A DNA stretch of 64,000 nucleotides from Multifurca ochricompacta (taxonomy: Eukaryota > Basidiomycota > Agaricomycetes > Russulales > Russulaceae). Shown here one piece after another: positions 11,766 through 27,971 of this stretch. The notes beneath the pieces are model-generated. The model did no database searches and had not been told where the DNA came from. It saw only the letters and a list, made by a program, of their open reading frames with translations. The position numbers and the translations under genes are program-made. Within the stretch, counting starts at the first letter, position 1, and each line of letters begins with the position of its first letter. Location of the stretch: assembly GCA_022496185.1 (NCBI GenBank), contig WTXG01000001.1:2170001-2234000 (forward strand), given 5' to 3'.

Positions 11766-13749
11766 TTATCTGCTTGGTGCCTGACCCTGCACATGCACAA
11801 GGCGCCCTGAGGACGAGACAACCGAGCTGAGGGTGAGAACTGTATGAGACGAGACGACTTGGCTTCTACAGCAAGCTCGGTCACGCTAGGTCTAGCTTGA
11901 TTCCCTGCTTTTGTACCCCGCGCGTACAAGCTAACAGCAAGTCACATTGCGCAAGCGGGCGAAGCCTTGCTGTTTCGGCAATCCGTTATTCTTCACTTCA
12001 TGTATTGAGAAAGCCCCCGGGGAGGGGGGGAAGAAGAAGGGAGAAACTCATGACTACCTTGGGTATACGAGGATCATTCCTTTCTTCGCAAACGACGAAC
12101 ACATGGACCGTGGACAAAGGCGAACGTGGAGAGACGATTGGAACGTGGCAGGCAGACGATGGTAATTGAGCCAGACTTGTTCATGAGTGAGTGAAAGCTA
12201 ATCAGTCAAAAGTCAAAAGTATTGATCAGTGGTGGCGCGTGGACCCATGTCTCGTGGTGGACCAAGGGGAGACTCGGTCCGAGCTGTTCTGGAGGAATAA
12301 TGAACTGTCAATAAACAAGGGGAACTTGAATCTATATTGGAGGCTATCAAAAGTGGAGTGACCCCAAAGGTCTCAACATTGTTCACGAAGTTTTCCCAGG
12401 ACGGGTGAGGAGGACTTGCCAAAGACGACAGAGTCGGGACAATCACGGTCACCTTCCTCGCACTCGTCTTCCAATCCAATTTCGCCTCATTCGTATATGT
12501 TCCTTTGTCAGCTTCATCTCAGGTGGGTGGGTGTGGTAAGCTTGTGGCAGCGAAGCATCGGGTAAGCTGTCAAATCACTGAAATGGCATAGAGACGCGCG
12601 GACAGGCTCATGTTCGCGATATCTCTTCGACGTCGAACGTGTGTCAGTTACGGAGTCCGAGTGCGATTACATACCAAAGGCGCGTTGATCCAATGAACGT
12701 GTGGTTTACGTTATGCGTCGGGCATCCGCACGACGCGGGTGATGGGTATTGGCGGATAACGAGTGCTACCTGATTTGGGCGAGCATGAAGACGGTCGAAG
12801 AAAGTAGATGCATGATGGATTGCTGGCACTATGGTGCGAAGCTGATGCAGGTTGCGCACATCAGAGAGATTGATGGCGTTGTCGCTGTGATGAGATATTG
12901 CGTGTTGTGCAGAGGTAGGGACATGCCGGGCCAATTGCGACGACGCGGTCACTATCAAGGTTGGCAGGAACGGGAACGGAGACAGTGAAGAGGGAATCAG
13001 TGGGAGTAACGACTTGATGGCGCGGAAGCGAGGGTGAGGGAGTTGCCAGCAAGCCATGGGTACCTCGGACGTGTTACCCCCATATTAAGCGACAATGGTT
13101 GAAATTTCGAGGGGTGATGACTGATAAGGTTAAACTGAGGTCTTTGGAAGATCTGAAGGAGAAGTGAGAAGCACGGGGGAGTGCCGTGAGGAGAGCCGCG
13201 GGGAGCGGGTTTCGAGTTTGAGGCAGTGAAGAGGAGAGCATCGCCGGTGTTGTCTCAGATCAATTGGGTAACGGGTTTACGGAGTGATCGAGCAGGACTG
13301 TAGGATTGTTTTTGTGGGGTAGTGGGGTATCCAAGTTGACCTAACATTGGGATGAGATGGATAATGAAGATCAGAGGAAGAGGAATGCAACGTGCTGCAA
13401 GGCGAGGGGAGGAAGGGAAGGTCGGAAAAACACAACTGGAGCACAAGAAGAAGAAGAATGTTTAGGGAAGAAAGATAAGCAGAACTTTGGCCGAAAGGAA
13501 TGGCGAACGGGGAGGGTTGACAGATAAGTTTGGGGTTGGCCAAGGTAAATGTAAATTAGATGTTGATGTTGTGTTTGAACGCACGCGGGAGTTAAAGAAA
13601 GAAGCTCTGAGAAAACTTATTACCGCACCCTATGCTCGTCCATATCAGATCAAGGCTGAGTAAACCTTTTGTAATAGTCACAGCACAGCTCGCACATTAA
13701 AACAAAAAGAAAAGGAGAACTATGGCAACTTTCATCTGGCATCTTGCAA

Positions 13750-13831
13750 ACTGGCACTGGCACTGACACTGGCACTGGCAAGCAAAGTTGTGTTATTTGT
13801 GTGTATATGTGTATATGTGTATGTGTGTATT
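13750..13831. repeat. (CTGGCA)n and (GT)n/(GTATAT) microsatellites
   Basis: Five copies of CTGGCA or CTGACA at about 13751-13780 are followed within 20 bases by a GTGTATAT-type tract at about 13796-13831. A further A/T-only tract of ATT words lies at about 14027-14065. Their density in this 300-bp stretch argues against coding function. Confidence 0.75.
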
Positions 13832-14617
13832 GTGATAAAAAAAAATCTAGATTTGGATTTGCAGGAAATGTTAAGGGTATTGGAAATTAGATTAACGAGA
13901 GCGCGATACGATACGGCGTGTTACACGTCTTCTCTTCTCTACTCTTACTTCTACTTCTGGAAGGAAGTAAGGGGTGAATCGTCGTATTCGGAATTCGGAG
14001 GATTTGGAGGGAGGAGAAAATAAACCTATTTATTATTTATTATTATTAATATTATTATTTATTAGGGAAACGTAATGAGGCACGGAGCGTAAATGGACGT
14101 GGAGCTTGATGGGATAAACGCGGGCTAGGCAGGTCTATTCGACTCTTTAATGAAGCGCACGGCTGAGGTGAGCACAAAAATCGTTGAAATTTTTTTTTTG
14201 TTTCGTTTCATTTCATTTCCAAAACAGATCTGAAGGGAAGAAAGAAAATTTACTGAGTGTGGGGAAGAAAAGGGTTTAGAATGTATTGAATTGAATGGGG
14301 TCGAGTGAACTGTAGGGTGTAGGTGTATGTGTATGTGTATGTGGTATGTAGTATGTGGGTTGAGTGGGGCGGTGTGGGTTGGGAAATGACGTCAGAACAC
14401 ATGATCGATGTCCCGGGTCCCGGGGGCACAGGGACCGACCATGGGACAATATAGATGAGCCCCCATGGAACCCCCCATGAGACCGAGACCTACATGGGAC
14501 TTTGTTATGCGGAGAGCGGCGGAGAGGACGAAAGATATGATAATAACTCAGCCTTCTCACCTTCCTTCGTTCTTTTCTTTCCTACCGATGTCCTTTACCC
14601 ACTCTCTCTTCCTCTGA

Positions 14618-16469
14618 ATGCCCTACGTTGCCTCTCGCCCCTCCCCCGTTACTTTCTCCAACGAACGCGGTCCTGGTGCTTTTGCACCCCTCAACTCACT
14701 CCCCAAAAGACCCACCACCAAAAAATCACTCTTCCACATTCCAAGCAACGATGATGACCAAGACCAACAAGAGCCTTCACCACCACCTTCCCCTCCTCAC
14801 CATGCATTCTCAATACCATCATCATCTCACCAACGGGTAATTCCTCCTTCCGTGCCTTTCCCCTCTGCTTCCCTGGCTTCCCCAACTTCAGCCACCCCAT
14901 CCAAACTTTCCTGCCCACCTATCCAGCGAACACCTTCGGCTACCAGCGTCATCCTTTCAAATGGCAGACCTCTCAAGTCTTCCCTTAAGTCAGCCTCTTC
15001 CTCTTCCATCGCTGATGACTTGGCATCCGCCATAGCCCGTCATACTCGTGCGCAGTCCATGCCTTCTACTCCAGCTTTTGGCCACAAAAACGTTCATTTT
15101 AAAGAAAAAGAGGATGGTCTAGAATCTGTTCGTCTCTTTCGCCGCACAGGAAAACCCGTCTCCGTCTCAAAACCCACTTCCGACACTGAGACGGAGACTG
15201 AGCCTGAGCCTACCGCTTACCCCTTTCCACATATGTCTTCCAACCATTTTGGTTCTTCCGGCTCCTCTTCCTCTCTTCTTCTCTCTCAGAAATTGCCAAT
15301 TCTTCTACCATCCCAGCTCCTAACCCTTCTCCTTATGCAAACATCCATCTTGAATCGGTCACACTTCCTCCCGCTCGCCCCCCGGTCATACGTGGAACTA
15401 TTCTTGTTCGTAACATCGTTTTTGAAAAGCATGTTGGCGTTCGCTTCACTCTTGATGACTGGACGACCGTGTCGGAGGTACTTGCCTCTTACGCTGGCTC
15501 AGTCGGCGTTCTAGAATCTTTAGCGGGAACCAACCAAGGCAAGACAGTAGGCGACCTTATCGGCTCGGCAGTCGCGTCCGGTTGGGACCGTTTCAGTTTT
15601 TCCATAAAGCTGGAAGACTACGAGTCGAATCTTTGGCAGCGCACCCTCTATCTTGTTATACGTTACTCAGCGCTAGGCGTTGGGGAGTGGTGGGATAACA
15701 ATTCAGGCGAGAATTATCGGATTACCTTCCGTCCATATTCCGGCCCGACTCAGCCGGAGCGCAAGCGCGGTTCAAGTGCCCCCACAATAGCCCCCTTCCT
15801 CTTGAGCGGAAGTCCATCCTTATCCTTACCCATAACCTCCCGTGTCACTGCCCATGAGGAACCCCGGCCGACTTTTTCGCCCCCACAGAAACCGCTGGCC
15901 ATACCACGTTCTGCTTCTTTGCCCATCCCGGCGGGCCTTCGCCTCAATCTTCGGCATTATGCTGCCCCCGTGCCCCCCGCTCGTAACTTGACACCCCTTG
16001 ACGCATCTGGTATCTCAGTCCCTCAGGGACTGGGACTTTACGCGTCATGTTTGGTGGGCAACCGGCTACTCCGACCCCTCCTGAAACGCCCACTTTGACG
16101 AAGAAGGAGCTGAGTGCAGATAAAGAAGAGGTCGATGAGGGCTTCGTCACAGGGTCTGAAGATGGGGATACCGTCGAGGCCAGCCCAGTTGCACGCCCTC
16201 AGCTTTCCCTGACGATTTCCCCACCTTCTCCTGTAACGGTGAAAGAGGTGTCGCCAGCGAGCCCGACTCCCTCTCCACCGCCAAGACAGCATGGCCCATT
16301 TTCGCCGGTACGCGAGCCATTCTCGCCGAGAGCCGGAGGGGGCCCCGGTGATTCAACTTATGCAACGCTGATTCGCGAGTGGTGCTTTGCACAAGGTCCA
16401 GACAGCTTGGGGGCCAGTGTAACCATAGGCGCGCAGAATGCCGTGCCTTGGGTGGGTGGTATGAATTGA
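14618..16469 (+). CDS. Glycogen-targeting protein phosphatase 1 regulatory subunit with CBM21 domain
   Basis: Probably targets PP1 to glycogen and so controls glycogen synthase, like yeast GAC1/PIG2. The N-terminus starts MPYVASRPSPVTFSNERGPG and is Ser/Pro-rich. PLKSSLKSAS is followed by a PP1-docking RVxF-type motif KNVHF (about 15085-15100) and SVRLFRRTGKPVSVSKP. The CBM21 carbohydrate-binding module runs from about 15385 to 15745: GTILVRNIVFEKHVGVRFTL, the DDW motif, WDRFSFSIKLEDYE, then a WWDNNSGENYRI segment. A disordered tail ends in STYATLIREWCFAQGPDSLG. The frame slips by one base near 15250-15300 and near 16033, so three open frames make up one protein. The stop at 16467-16469 is provisional: a GTGGGT donor at 16449 could splice to an acceptor near 16540 and end at 16590. 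Confidence 0.87.
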
Positions 16470-16965
16470 AGGGTGGATGATATGACATGTTCGTGCTTGA
16501 CTCTCCTATGTGTTCGAAACCGCTAATTGTTGGCGATGATAGGTTCCTATGCATGCATTTGCCATGTGCCCTGTGCCACAACTTCGATGATGACCACAGA
16601 TAAGGTATCATCATCCCAGTTTTTCACTTGCAATACTTTCCACTTTGTATCTTCCCTCATCTCATTTCATCTCTTTATTTTCAAAGTTGTGGGGCACAGC
16701 AACATACACACCTTCATTTTTACCAGTCAGCGAGTGTGTCGTCCGTGTCGTCGAACATCATAGACAACTGATTCCTTCCTTCCTTCCCTTTCCTTTTATC
16801 ATCACATATAAAGTGGCGGTGGCGCTGATTCTCGTTTCGTCCATTTACTCACCAATTTTGTGTAAAATAGCCGAATCGATCGCATCCCTTATGGGGTTTG
16901 GTTATGTTTGTTTGTGGGTAAGATTTTATATATAAAAATGGAAACACAATTTCTAGTCTTCTTTC
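16470..16965. other. Intergenic, convergent 3' ends of the PP1 subunit and PRP22
   Basis: About 500 bp between two converging genes. It may contain a last short exon of the PP1 subunit (about 16541-16590). The rest is T-rich with no recognisable gene. Confidence 0.4.
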
Positions 16966-20781
<3,816 letters not shown>

Positions 20782-21162
20782 GGCAGGTCAAAGTTAAAGT
20801 CAAGTTGAGAGTGTTGGAGATTTTGCTGACTAATACACTTGGACTTTGAGTCACGGGTCGGGTAAGGTGGGCGGGTAAGGCTGAAGCTGTCTTCAAAGTT
20901 GCTGTTGCCGTTGCTGTTGCTCATTGCATTGAATGTCTCTACTAGAAAGGGGATCGTCAAGTCAGGGAATGCTGGAAATTCATCAAAGTCTTCAAAGGAA
21001 GCGATAAATTCTCCCAAGGGGACCATGAAAACCTCCGCCATTGTTTCCCCCGGGCTCCAAATACCCATTAAGTTTATTGCAAGAAAGGTTCGTCTCTATC
21101 CAGCCATGTCCACGAAGAGCATGGACAGGAAGCAGTAACGTGGTAATAGGTGTACAAAAAAT
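20782..21162. promoter_or_regulatory. Divergent interval between PRP22 and the DHX29-like helicase
   Basis: About 380 bp separate the PRP22 start from the first certain coding sequence of the plus-strand helicase. It must hold both promoters and probably the unresolved first exon of the plus-strand gene. An open frame at 20715-21068 on the minus strand overlaps the PRP22 start and has no recognisable content. Confidence 0.4.
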
Positions 21163-24100
21163 GGCTGGGATAAACCCATTGTTGACACTGTGCAGTTGCT
21201 ATACCTGCCTCTTCTGGTAGATAACCGTATTCACCCAGGTTTTTAGCCAAAGCGAGGTGAAGGCTGGGCCTTTTCTGTCACTCTGACGAGGGTCGTATCG
21301 TCTAAGAACGGCCAGGAGCGCCAATCAGCGCGCATGGAGCCTCATCCTCCATATATCTGCAAGTCTGCTTTGGAAGCTCGACACTGGGGTGCCACGTATG
21401 CTCTTTATCGCGTTCGTTTACTTTTGGTCGTCTTACTCAATGGAACCGTCAAACCAACCGTGACTTTCTACCAGTTCTGCAACGGCATCCAGCTTAATCG
21501 CGTTCTTCCACCTGGTCCTCGTGAGTACTGGGCTGAGTTAGCTGTGGAACATAAGAAAGCCCACCGCATCAGAGCTGGATGTATGAGGCCGATCCATTTG
21601 CTGCACGCAAATCCGTGGCGGACCGTCAGGTGAAAGCGGCCAAGAAGAAAGAAGAGGCTCAGCAAGCTGCCAATGCTCCGGCTTCTGCTCCTGATTTAGA
21701 CCCAGATCCTTTCAATAACTCTCCTGAAGTCAAACTGTCCACGGAACTCCGTGAGCTGGTCGAGAATGCTATAAAGACGGTCCTCACCTTAGCCACATTG
21801 CGTGCTTATGTTCTGCTTACTCTTGTGATAGGCGATTGCAAGTGATCCGGAGGATGAAGACTCTTCCACTCTGGCTATTACCGAAGACAGCGCCCCGGCC
21901 ATCCTCCGACAGTTAGAGGGCCTCGGCTTCATGAAAGCTCAAGCGCGTGATGCAGTTGTATTCCTTTCAAAACCCTCTCAACTTTCTTCCAACCTTCTGC
22001 GTTCTGCATCCCCGCTTGAAGCATGCATCGAGTATCTTGTTCTTTACATCCCAGAAGCTGACCTGCCCCCACGATTTCTCCCCGAGAACAATAGCTCGAA
22101 CCCGTTTGTTACGAGCATACATGGCGGCCAGGAAGACATCAAGAAGCGCTGGGTTGAGGAGCGCGCAATTAAGCAGGCTGGGTGGCCCGCGCACGTCGTG
22201 CATGAGTGCACAGCTGACTCGCGCCTTCTCGAAGACTGGTCTCTACTGATAGCTGCGCTGAACCGTCGTCTTGTTGGTGAGCCTTGGCGCGACGTTGCAA
22301 TGCAGCCCGTGGACGACGATGTGGAAGAGCGTATCACAGAAGATGAGATAGAATCGATGGGTGCATCTTATGCCGATGACCAAACCTCCACCCTTGTCAT
22401 GCCACTCTTCCTGGCTCCAGTTCAGCTTAACTTTGTCATTCCTCCTGCCTACGCGTATAACAAGTCTTCACGCCCCCCGCCAATGTATGTTACGTCTTCC
22501 TCGGTTCCCGCATACGTTCGGCTACACCTTTTGGCAAAGCTCCTTGATGCCTTCAAAGAAGGTACTATCGAGGAATCGACAGAGAGTATCTGTGTTGCAG
22601 CCATGCAGGTTCTGGAGGAGCATTGGGCAGTGTTGGAAGACCAAGGGCCTCCCAACATGCATAATGTCTTAAAGTACCTTGTTCCGTCACAGGAGTTGCG
22701 AGACTCCAAAGCTGTTCCGGCTGCTGACACTCCAGTGACGCATGTGTCCGAAAAGCCCCGACATGCATCTAGTTCGAAACGGAGGGATTTGCGTTCAGAT
22801 ACTGAGGTGATGCAAGAGTTTGATGCAATATGTCAAGATGAACGTTATCTAGAGCTACTTAAAACCCGGCGTCGTCTTCCTGCATTTTCGTCCAGAGAGG
22901 ATTTCCTTGCTATGCTTGGACGAACCAGAGTAGTTGTTGTAGTTGGGGAGACAGGTTCTGGAAAGACAACCCAGCGTGAGTGCTGTTCTAGGGGCCACAC
23001 TGACTCCATTGATATCTGACTTTCTTTAGTGCCCCAATTCATACTCGACTCTCTCATCCAGTCGGTCAAGGTTCCAGTGCAAACATTCTTATAACCCAAC
23101 CTCGTCGTATTTCTGCCATATCGGTAGCTGCGCGTGTCCATACAGAGCGTCTAAATGATGGCTCTGTGGGCTACGTCATCCGTGGGGAAAGTAAACAGAG
23201 CGAGAAAACAAAACTGCTTTTCTGCACGACCGGCGTCTTGCTCAGACGGCTCAGTAATGGAGATGACTTCAGTAGCGTTACGCATGTCGTCGTGGATGAG
23301 GTGGGCGAACCCATCGAAATCTTCCTCGTACATTCGATTAATTTGATTAGGTTCATGAACGCTCTGTTGACGGTGACTTCTTGCTCCTGGAACTCAAGGA
23401 GCTGCTACAGCGGAATTCAACACTGAAAGTCGTTCTGATGTCAGCTACGATAAACCATGAGACATTTGTTCGCTACTTCTTCGATGCCCCGTTACTCACT
23501 ATACCGGGATTTGCGCACCCGGTCAAGGACATGTGAGGAACTTGACAAACAATCAGTCAGGCAGGGGATTATTGACGACTGAGGTGTCAGGTTCCTCGAG
23601 GATTTTATCAATGACATTGATTACCGCCCCTCCGCAAATAGAGGTGGAAAGAAACAAGATGGCGAAGATTTAAGAGCTGACAGAGAAGAGTATATTGGCG
23701 CAGGCCTCGATGAACGCGCCGCGACAGTCGTGCAAGCCATTAGCCGTTCTGACCGCGTGGATTACACAGTAAGTATCCACAGGAACACATACGTCTGGTC
23801 TCATTTGTATGCACAGCTGATAACGGCCACTGTTAATCATATTATCAATGATACGAACGACAAAGGCGGAATTCTTGTATTCTTACCTGGTGTCCAAGAA
23901 ATTAGACAATGTATCGACTCTCTTCAGGCCTCTCCCTCCGCGTCGCAGGTCAAGATATTTCCTCTGCATGCTAACCTGACGGGCGACGAGCAGCGTGCAG
24001 TCTTTGCACCTACCACGAAACGGAAAGTCGTTGTTGCTACGAACGTTGCAGAGGTGCTCTTTGATCGTGTTCGTCTTTTAAATTTCCCACCCTGAACGCT

Positions 24101-25972
24101 CACTATGCAGACATCCATCACGATCGACGATATCGTCTATGTCATTGATGCGGGAAAAGTCAAAGAGACGCAATACGATCCCGAGAGTGGCCTCACAAAA
24201 CTTGTCGAGCAGTGGATCACACGCGCTGCAGGGAGACAGCGCCGAGGGCGTGCAGGACGCACACGCCCCGGCGTGTGCTATAAGCTGTATACACGCGGGC
24301 GTGAGCGCAAGATGGCGCAGTTTCCGCGCCCGGAGATTCTACGTGTCCCGTTGGAAAGCATTTGTCTGACCGTCAAGGCAACAAGGGAACAGGAGGACGT
24401 CAAGGTTTGTGACCTTGAGCTGATAACTGCTGCTACTTCTCACCCTCCTCTTATTTAGCAATTCCTGAGTCGTGCTATCGACCCACCTGACGTTGCGACT
24501 ATGGACAAGGCGCTCGCCGTTCTTGAGGCGCTTGGCGCCATCGATCAAGATGGCCGTTTGACTGCCCTCGGTCGGCATGTGGTACGGACAAGGTCGCCAC
24601 TACCCCCTACAAGTTGCTCACTCTCCTCAAGGCTCTCCTCCCTCTCGACCTTCGTCTTGGGAAAGTGAGTCAGATGGACCTGGCAATTTGGCGGATTCTG
24701 ATATTGGGCACTTTTCAGATGCTTATTCTCGCTACCGTTTTCCAATGCCTCGACCCGATTTTGACTATTGCAGCCTGCCTCACTTCAAAGCCCGTCTTCC
24801 TGAGCCCGATGGACAAACGTGATGAAGCTACAGCGTAAGACTGCCCCCTCATCCTTCTCTGCCCTCATTCTGAACCGAGCTATTTCAAAAGGGCGCGTGC
24901 ACGCTTTGCTACGGAGAAAAGCGACCTCCTCACCGATGTCCGCGCATATGATGAGTGCACGCGGATACGGCAAGAGGAATCGCCCAGTGCCATGCGCGCT
25001 TTCTGTGCTGATGTGCGCTTTCCTCATCTTGCCCATCTCTTCAACGCTGAGAACATCTCCCCTCCCACGAACGCGAAAACGCGACTCTTAATACCAGAAT
25101 TACATATCCGTCACAACGATTCGTGACATCAACGTCCTGCGCAACGACCTCCTCTCCGCGCTTTCTTCAGCCGGGCTCGTCCAGCCGGGACAGCGCGCAT
25201 CCGCACCAGAGCTGAACGTGCACGCGGGGGAGCCCGCACTTCTCAAGGCTCTCCTGCTCGCCGCTCTGTACCCACGCGTCGCGCGTATAGCACTCCCGCG
25301 TCGGGCGATCAAGTTTACGCGAGTCGCCGGCGGCACTATCGCGCGGGAGGCGGGCGCACGCGAGTGGCGCGCGACGGATATGCGCGGTGCTCGAGTTTGG
25401 GTACATCCCGCGAGTGTGTTGTTCACCGAGACGCGCTGGCGTTCGGGAATCGTGGTGAGTTTCCAGCAAGTCGAGACGGTTAAAATATTCTTGCGCGACG
25501 TCACGGAAGTAAGTAGCATTAGACCCCTTTCCCACCACCATCACCACCACCACCACCACCACCACCACCATCACCTTTTTTTTTTGGTCCATGATCCTTG
25601 TTGACTGTGGGATTTGGGTTGGTGGGATTTGATAGGTCCCGTTGTACGCGTTGCTGCTCTTTGGAGGCAATATCACCGTAGATCATGTACGCGGAGGGTT
25701 AACCATCGGTGGACGACAGGAGGGGATACTGCGTCTGCGCGCCTGGCCGCGCATTGCAATCCTCGTTCAACAACTCCGGTACGTTACGTTACGTTACGTT
25801 CACTCATCTTCACTTGCTCTTTAAATTCTAAAAAATGATGCCCCACAGACGACTATTAGATGTGGCGCTATTGCGCGCGCTCGATAGTGGGCGCGTGCTC
25901 GAGGTCGCAGAGAGCCCAGTGATTGGCGCAATGCTGACTTTGTTGACGATGGACGGAATGGCAACGGCGTGA
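21163..25972 (+). CDS. DExH-box RNA helicase of the DHX29/DHX57/YLR419W group (first exon unresolved)
   Basis: RNA helicase probably linked to ribosome or translation work. Reading starts in frame at GWDKPIVDTVQLLYLPL (21163), continues through VTLTRVVSSKNGQ and CKSALEARHWGATYALYRF, typical of this group, then a UBA-like segment (LRQLEGLGFMKAQARDAVVF, about 21910). Helicase motifs: [14 protein letters not shown] (about 22935), TQPRRISAISVAARVH, DE|VHERSVDGDFLLLELK across an intron (23301-23350), [53 protein letters not shown] and RQRRGRAGRTRPGVCYKLY. It ends with the C-terminal OB-fold region (LLLFGGNITVDHVRGG) and TGA at 25970-25972. At least ten introns, one holding a (CAC)n tract. The true ATG lies upstream, and one slip occurs near 21570. 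Confidence 0.9.
25525..25574. repeat. (CAC)n tract in a helicase intron
   Basis: About 13 CAC/CAT units lie just before a T9 run, between the donor after FLRDVTE and the acceptor before VPLYALLLFGG. It would encode poly-His if retained, but splice sites remove it. Confidence 0.85.
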
Positions 25973-26376
25973 GCGGGCATCAACTCGACATGGGTACGTG
26001 AGATTTGTACATGTACTACCAGTAGATTACGTGGCCTGTAAGTCGTTTACATCTCAATCAACCTTGACAAATTGTCAATCTCTATTTATGGCCACTGAGA
26101 CAACAATTTGATTGATGTAATGAAAGACAGGTATACATGCGACCTGAACTATGATGGCAAAGTACAACAGTGGACATCCGAGTACGGGGATTGGTATGTA
26201 AGGTAAGCTGGGAACTGATCCAGATGTAATAGAAATAGATAGAAAAAATATATGCCCGGAACAAATGAGTGACAATGGGGCATGGAGGGCGTGAGTGAGT
26301 TGATTACTTTACTTTACACATATGCGGACACAACTTGTAAACCGATGTTAAACCACACGGCAACGGGCATAAGGGA
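25973..26376. other. Intergenic, convergent 3' ends
   Basis: About 400 bp between two converging genes. It is A/T-richer than the flanks and contains no supported feature. Confidence 0.4.
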
Positions 26377-27971
26377 CTATACAGTGGTGTGCGTCACAGG
26401 CATGCTTCCACGTCGCTCACGCTCCTGGCGCGGGACATATTGAGAATTCGAGTCAACGGCAGGGGCGCTCACTCGCTTGCGTCGTCGCTCAGAGGTCATG
26501 GACATTTCTGGACCTTCGACTACAGCCCACGCTCCAGGTGTGGGCGGTGTCCAATTATAAGGAGGGCCATACGGTTGTGTACGGGCAGGCTTTGGCTTTG
26601 ACTCTATCCCCTTATCCTTCTCCTTATCCTTGCGCGGACAAATCTTGTCGGTTATGCGTAGTTTCGATGTCGCCGTTTGAGGAAGGGAAGATACACGCCG
26701 ATGTTGATAAGATGTAGTGGACAAAGGTGGAGGAGGTAACATTGAATCGGCGGATGAATTGATATCGGAAATGAAAGAAAGAGGAGGTGACGGTGACGGT
26801 GACGATGAAGATGAGAAAGAGAAAGGCGACGGTCGAGGATGAAGACGACGACGACGAACATCGACATCGACATCGACATCGACATTGATGGTTTTCGACT
26901 TTTTAAGGAATCCAAACCTGACCTTTTCCTTTCCCTTTTCGGTAACCGTATTCGTAATATCGCTATCCATTTTTGGTCGTGTGGTGGTTTCACTTTCACC
27001 CTTTCTGGTTATGGTGGTCACACCTTCGCCAAACTCCGAAGCCTCCATTCTTGTTGTCGTTGTTGTTGCCGTTGTTGTTGTTGTTGCCCTCGTCGACGAC
27101 TCATTCGTAGAATTCCGTGAGAGTGGGCGAAATGCGCGCGTGAAACGAGAGGAGAGTGCCCGTTTAACTTCACAAGGCGTCTCGGCGAGTGTTTCAGCAG
27201 ATGAAAGGGGCGAACTATCGGCTGTGATAGGCGCAGATGCAGGCGGGAGGAACTCAGCTCCGGTTTGCGGCGAACGACTTTTATAACGTTGCAAAAAGGC
27301 AGGACGACCGCGTGGAAACGATGGAACAGTCGCAGGTGCCGATGAAGGTCCCATTGGTACCAGTTCATCAGACGAGACATGGTGGATAGGCTCTGGTTTT
27401 AGAACCGACTCCAACTCCTTCGAGACCCTCCCAGACCACGATGGCGCTCGGGGTTGCACGGGACGTGTGCGCCGATGTGACTTCTCCATGACCTCAGGGG
27501 TACCTTGACGCATAGAAGGGACTAGCCATGCCAGTGATAGCGCTACGATACTCTATTCATAGAGTAAGACTAAAGCTAGCAACGAGAAGACTAGAACGAA
27601 CGGACCGTCAAGAAGCCAGTGCATCCTGTAACAAGCGCAAGTAGGGTCACAAGTGCGGTGTGCACAATTGTCCGCGCCGTATTCGCCCCCTCTGCGAATG
27701 TGAAAGCTACGCCCAGTCGGATGTTGACGTTCAAGCGCCAACCATCAGTGATGGCGAGATCGTTACGATGGGTGTTGGCCCGCTCCCGCTCCTCCGCACT
27801 ACCCTTACTACCGTGTTGAAAGGAAGCCAGGGCTTTAATTTGCCGTGGTGAACCGGAGCGAGTTTGGAAAAGGCGGTGCGTTGGGCAGTAAATGCCGAGG
27901 GTTGCTATACAGGTAAAGGAGAAAGAGAAGAGGAAACACGCCAGCTTGAAATTATTATGCTTCACAACCAA
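26377..27971 (-). CDS. Hypothetical multi-pass membrane protein with long disordered tail
   Basis: Not recognised. The N-terminal part (27971 down to about 27590) has hydrophobic segments LACFLFSFSFTCIATLGIY and TIVHTALVTLLALVTGCTGF. A probable 53-nt intron (about 27537-27589, donor GTCCGT, acceptor AATAG) joins these in frame to SIVALSLAWLVPSMRQGT, the last hydrophobic segment, and then to a 370-aa tail. The tail is rich in Ser, Thr, Pro and Arg, with a Thr/Ala run, a DVDVDVDV repeat followed by RRRR, and the C-terminal motif QPYGPPYNWTPPTPGAW. Tetraspan topology with a cytosolic tail is an inference. The middle loop (about 27700-27850) may hide another intron. The tail alone forms a clean 378-codon frame. 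Confidence 0.5.

Larger units (their letters stand above)
6857..14617. other. 7.8-kb region without a convincing gene
   Basis: No open frame here has a recognisable domain, codon pattern or homolog-like conserved segment, although neighbours on both sides are easy to recognise. All frames over 100 aa (for example 8226-8729 minus and 12644-13057 minus) look random or repeat-driven. The stretch holds many G runs (9120s, 9260s, 9380s, 9747s), trinucleotide and hexanucleotide repeats, a T-rich pentamer-like tract and CA/GT repeats. I found no tRNA B-box, no long terminal repeat pair and no transposase or reverse-transcriptase motif. It could be a long regulatory or noncoding-RNA region upstream of the PP1 subunit gene, or eroded mobile DNA. 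Confidence 0.5.

Noticed and set aside
12644..13057. 137-aa minus-strand frame in the gene desert
   Set aside because: No domain, no splice partners and low-complexity start; likely chance.
25218..25604. Poly-His C-terminus of the DHX29-like helicase
   Set aside because: The (CAC)n tract lies between a GTAAGT donor and a GATAG acceptor; the conserved C-terminal domain continues only after splicing.
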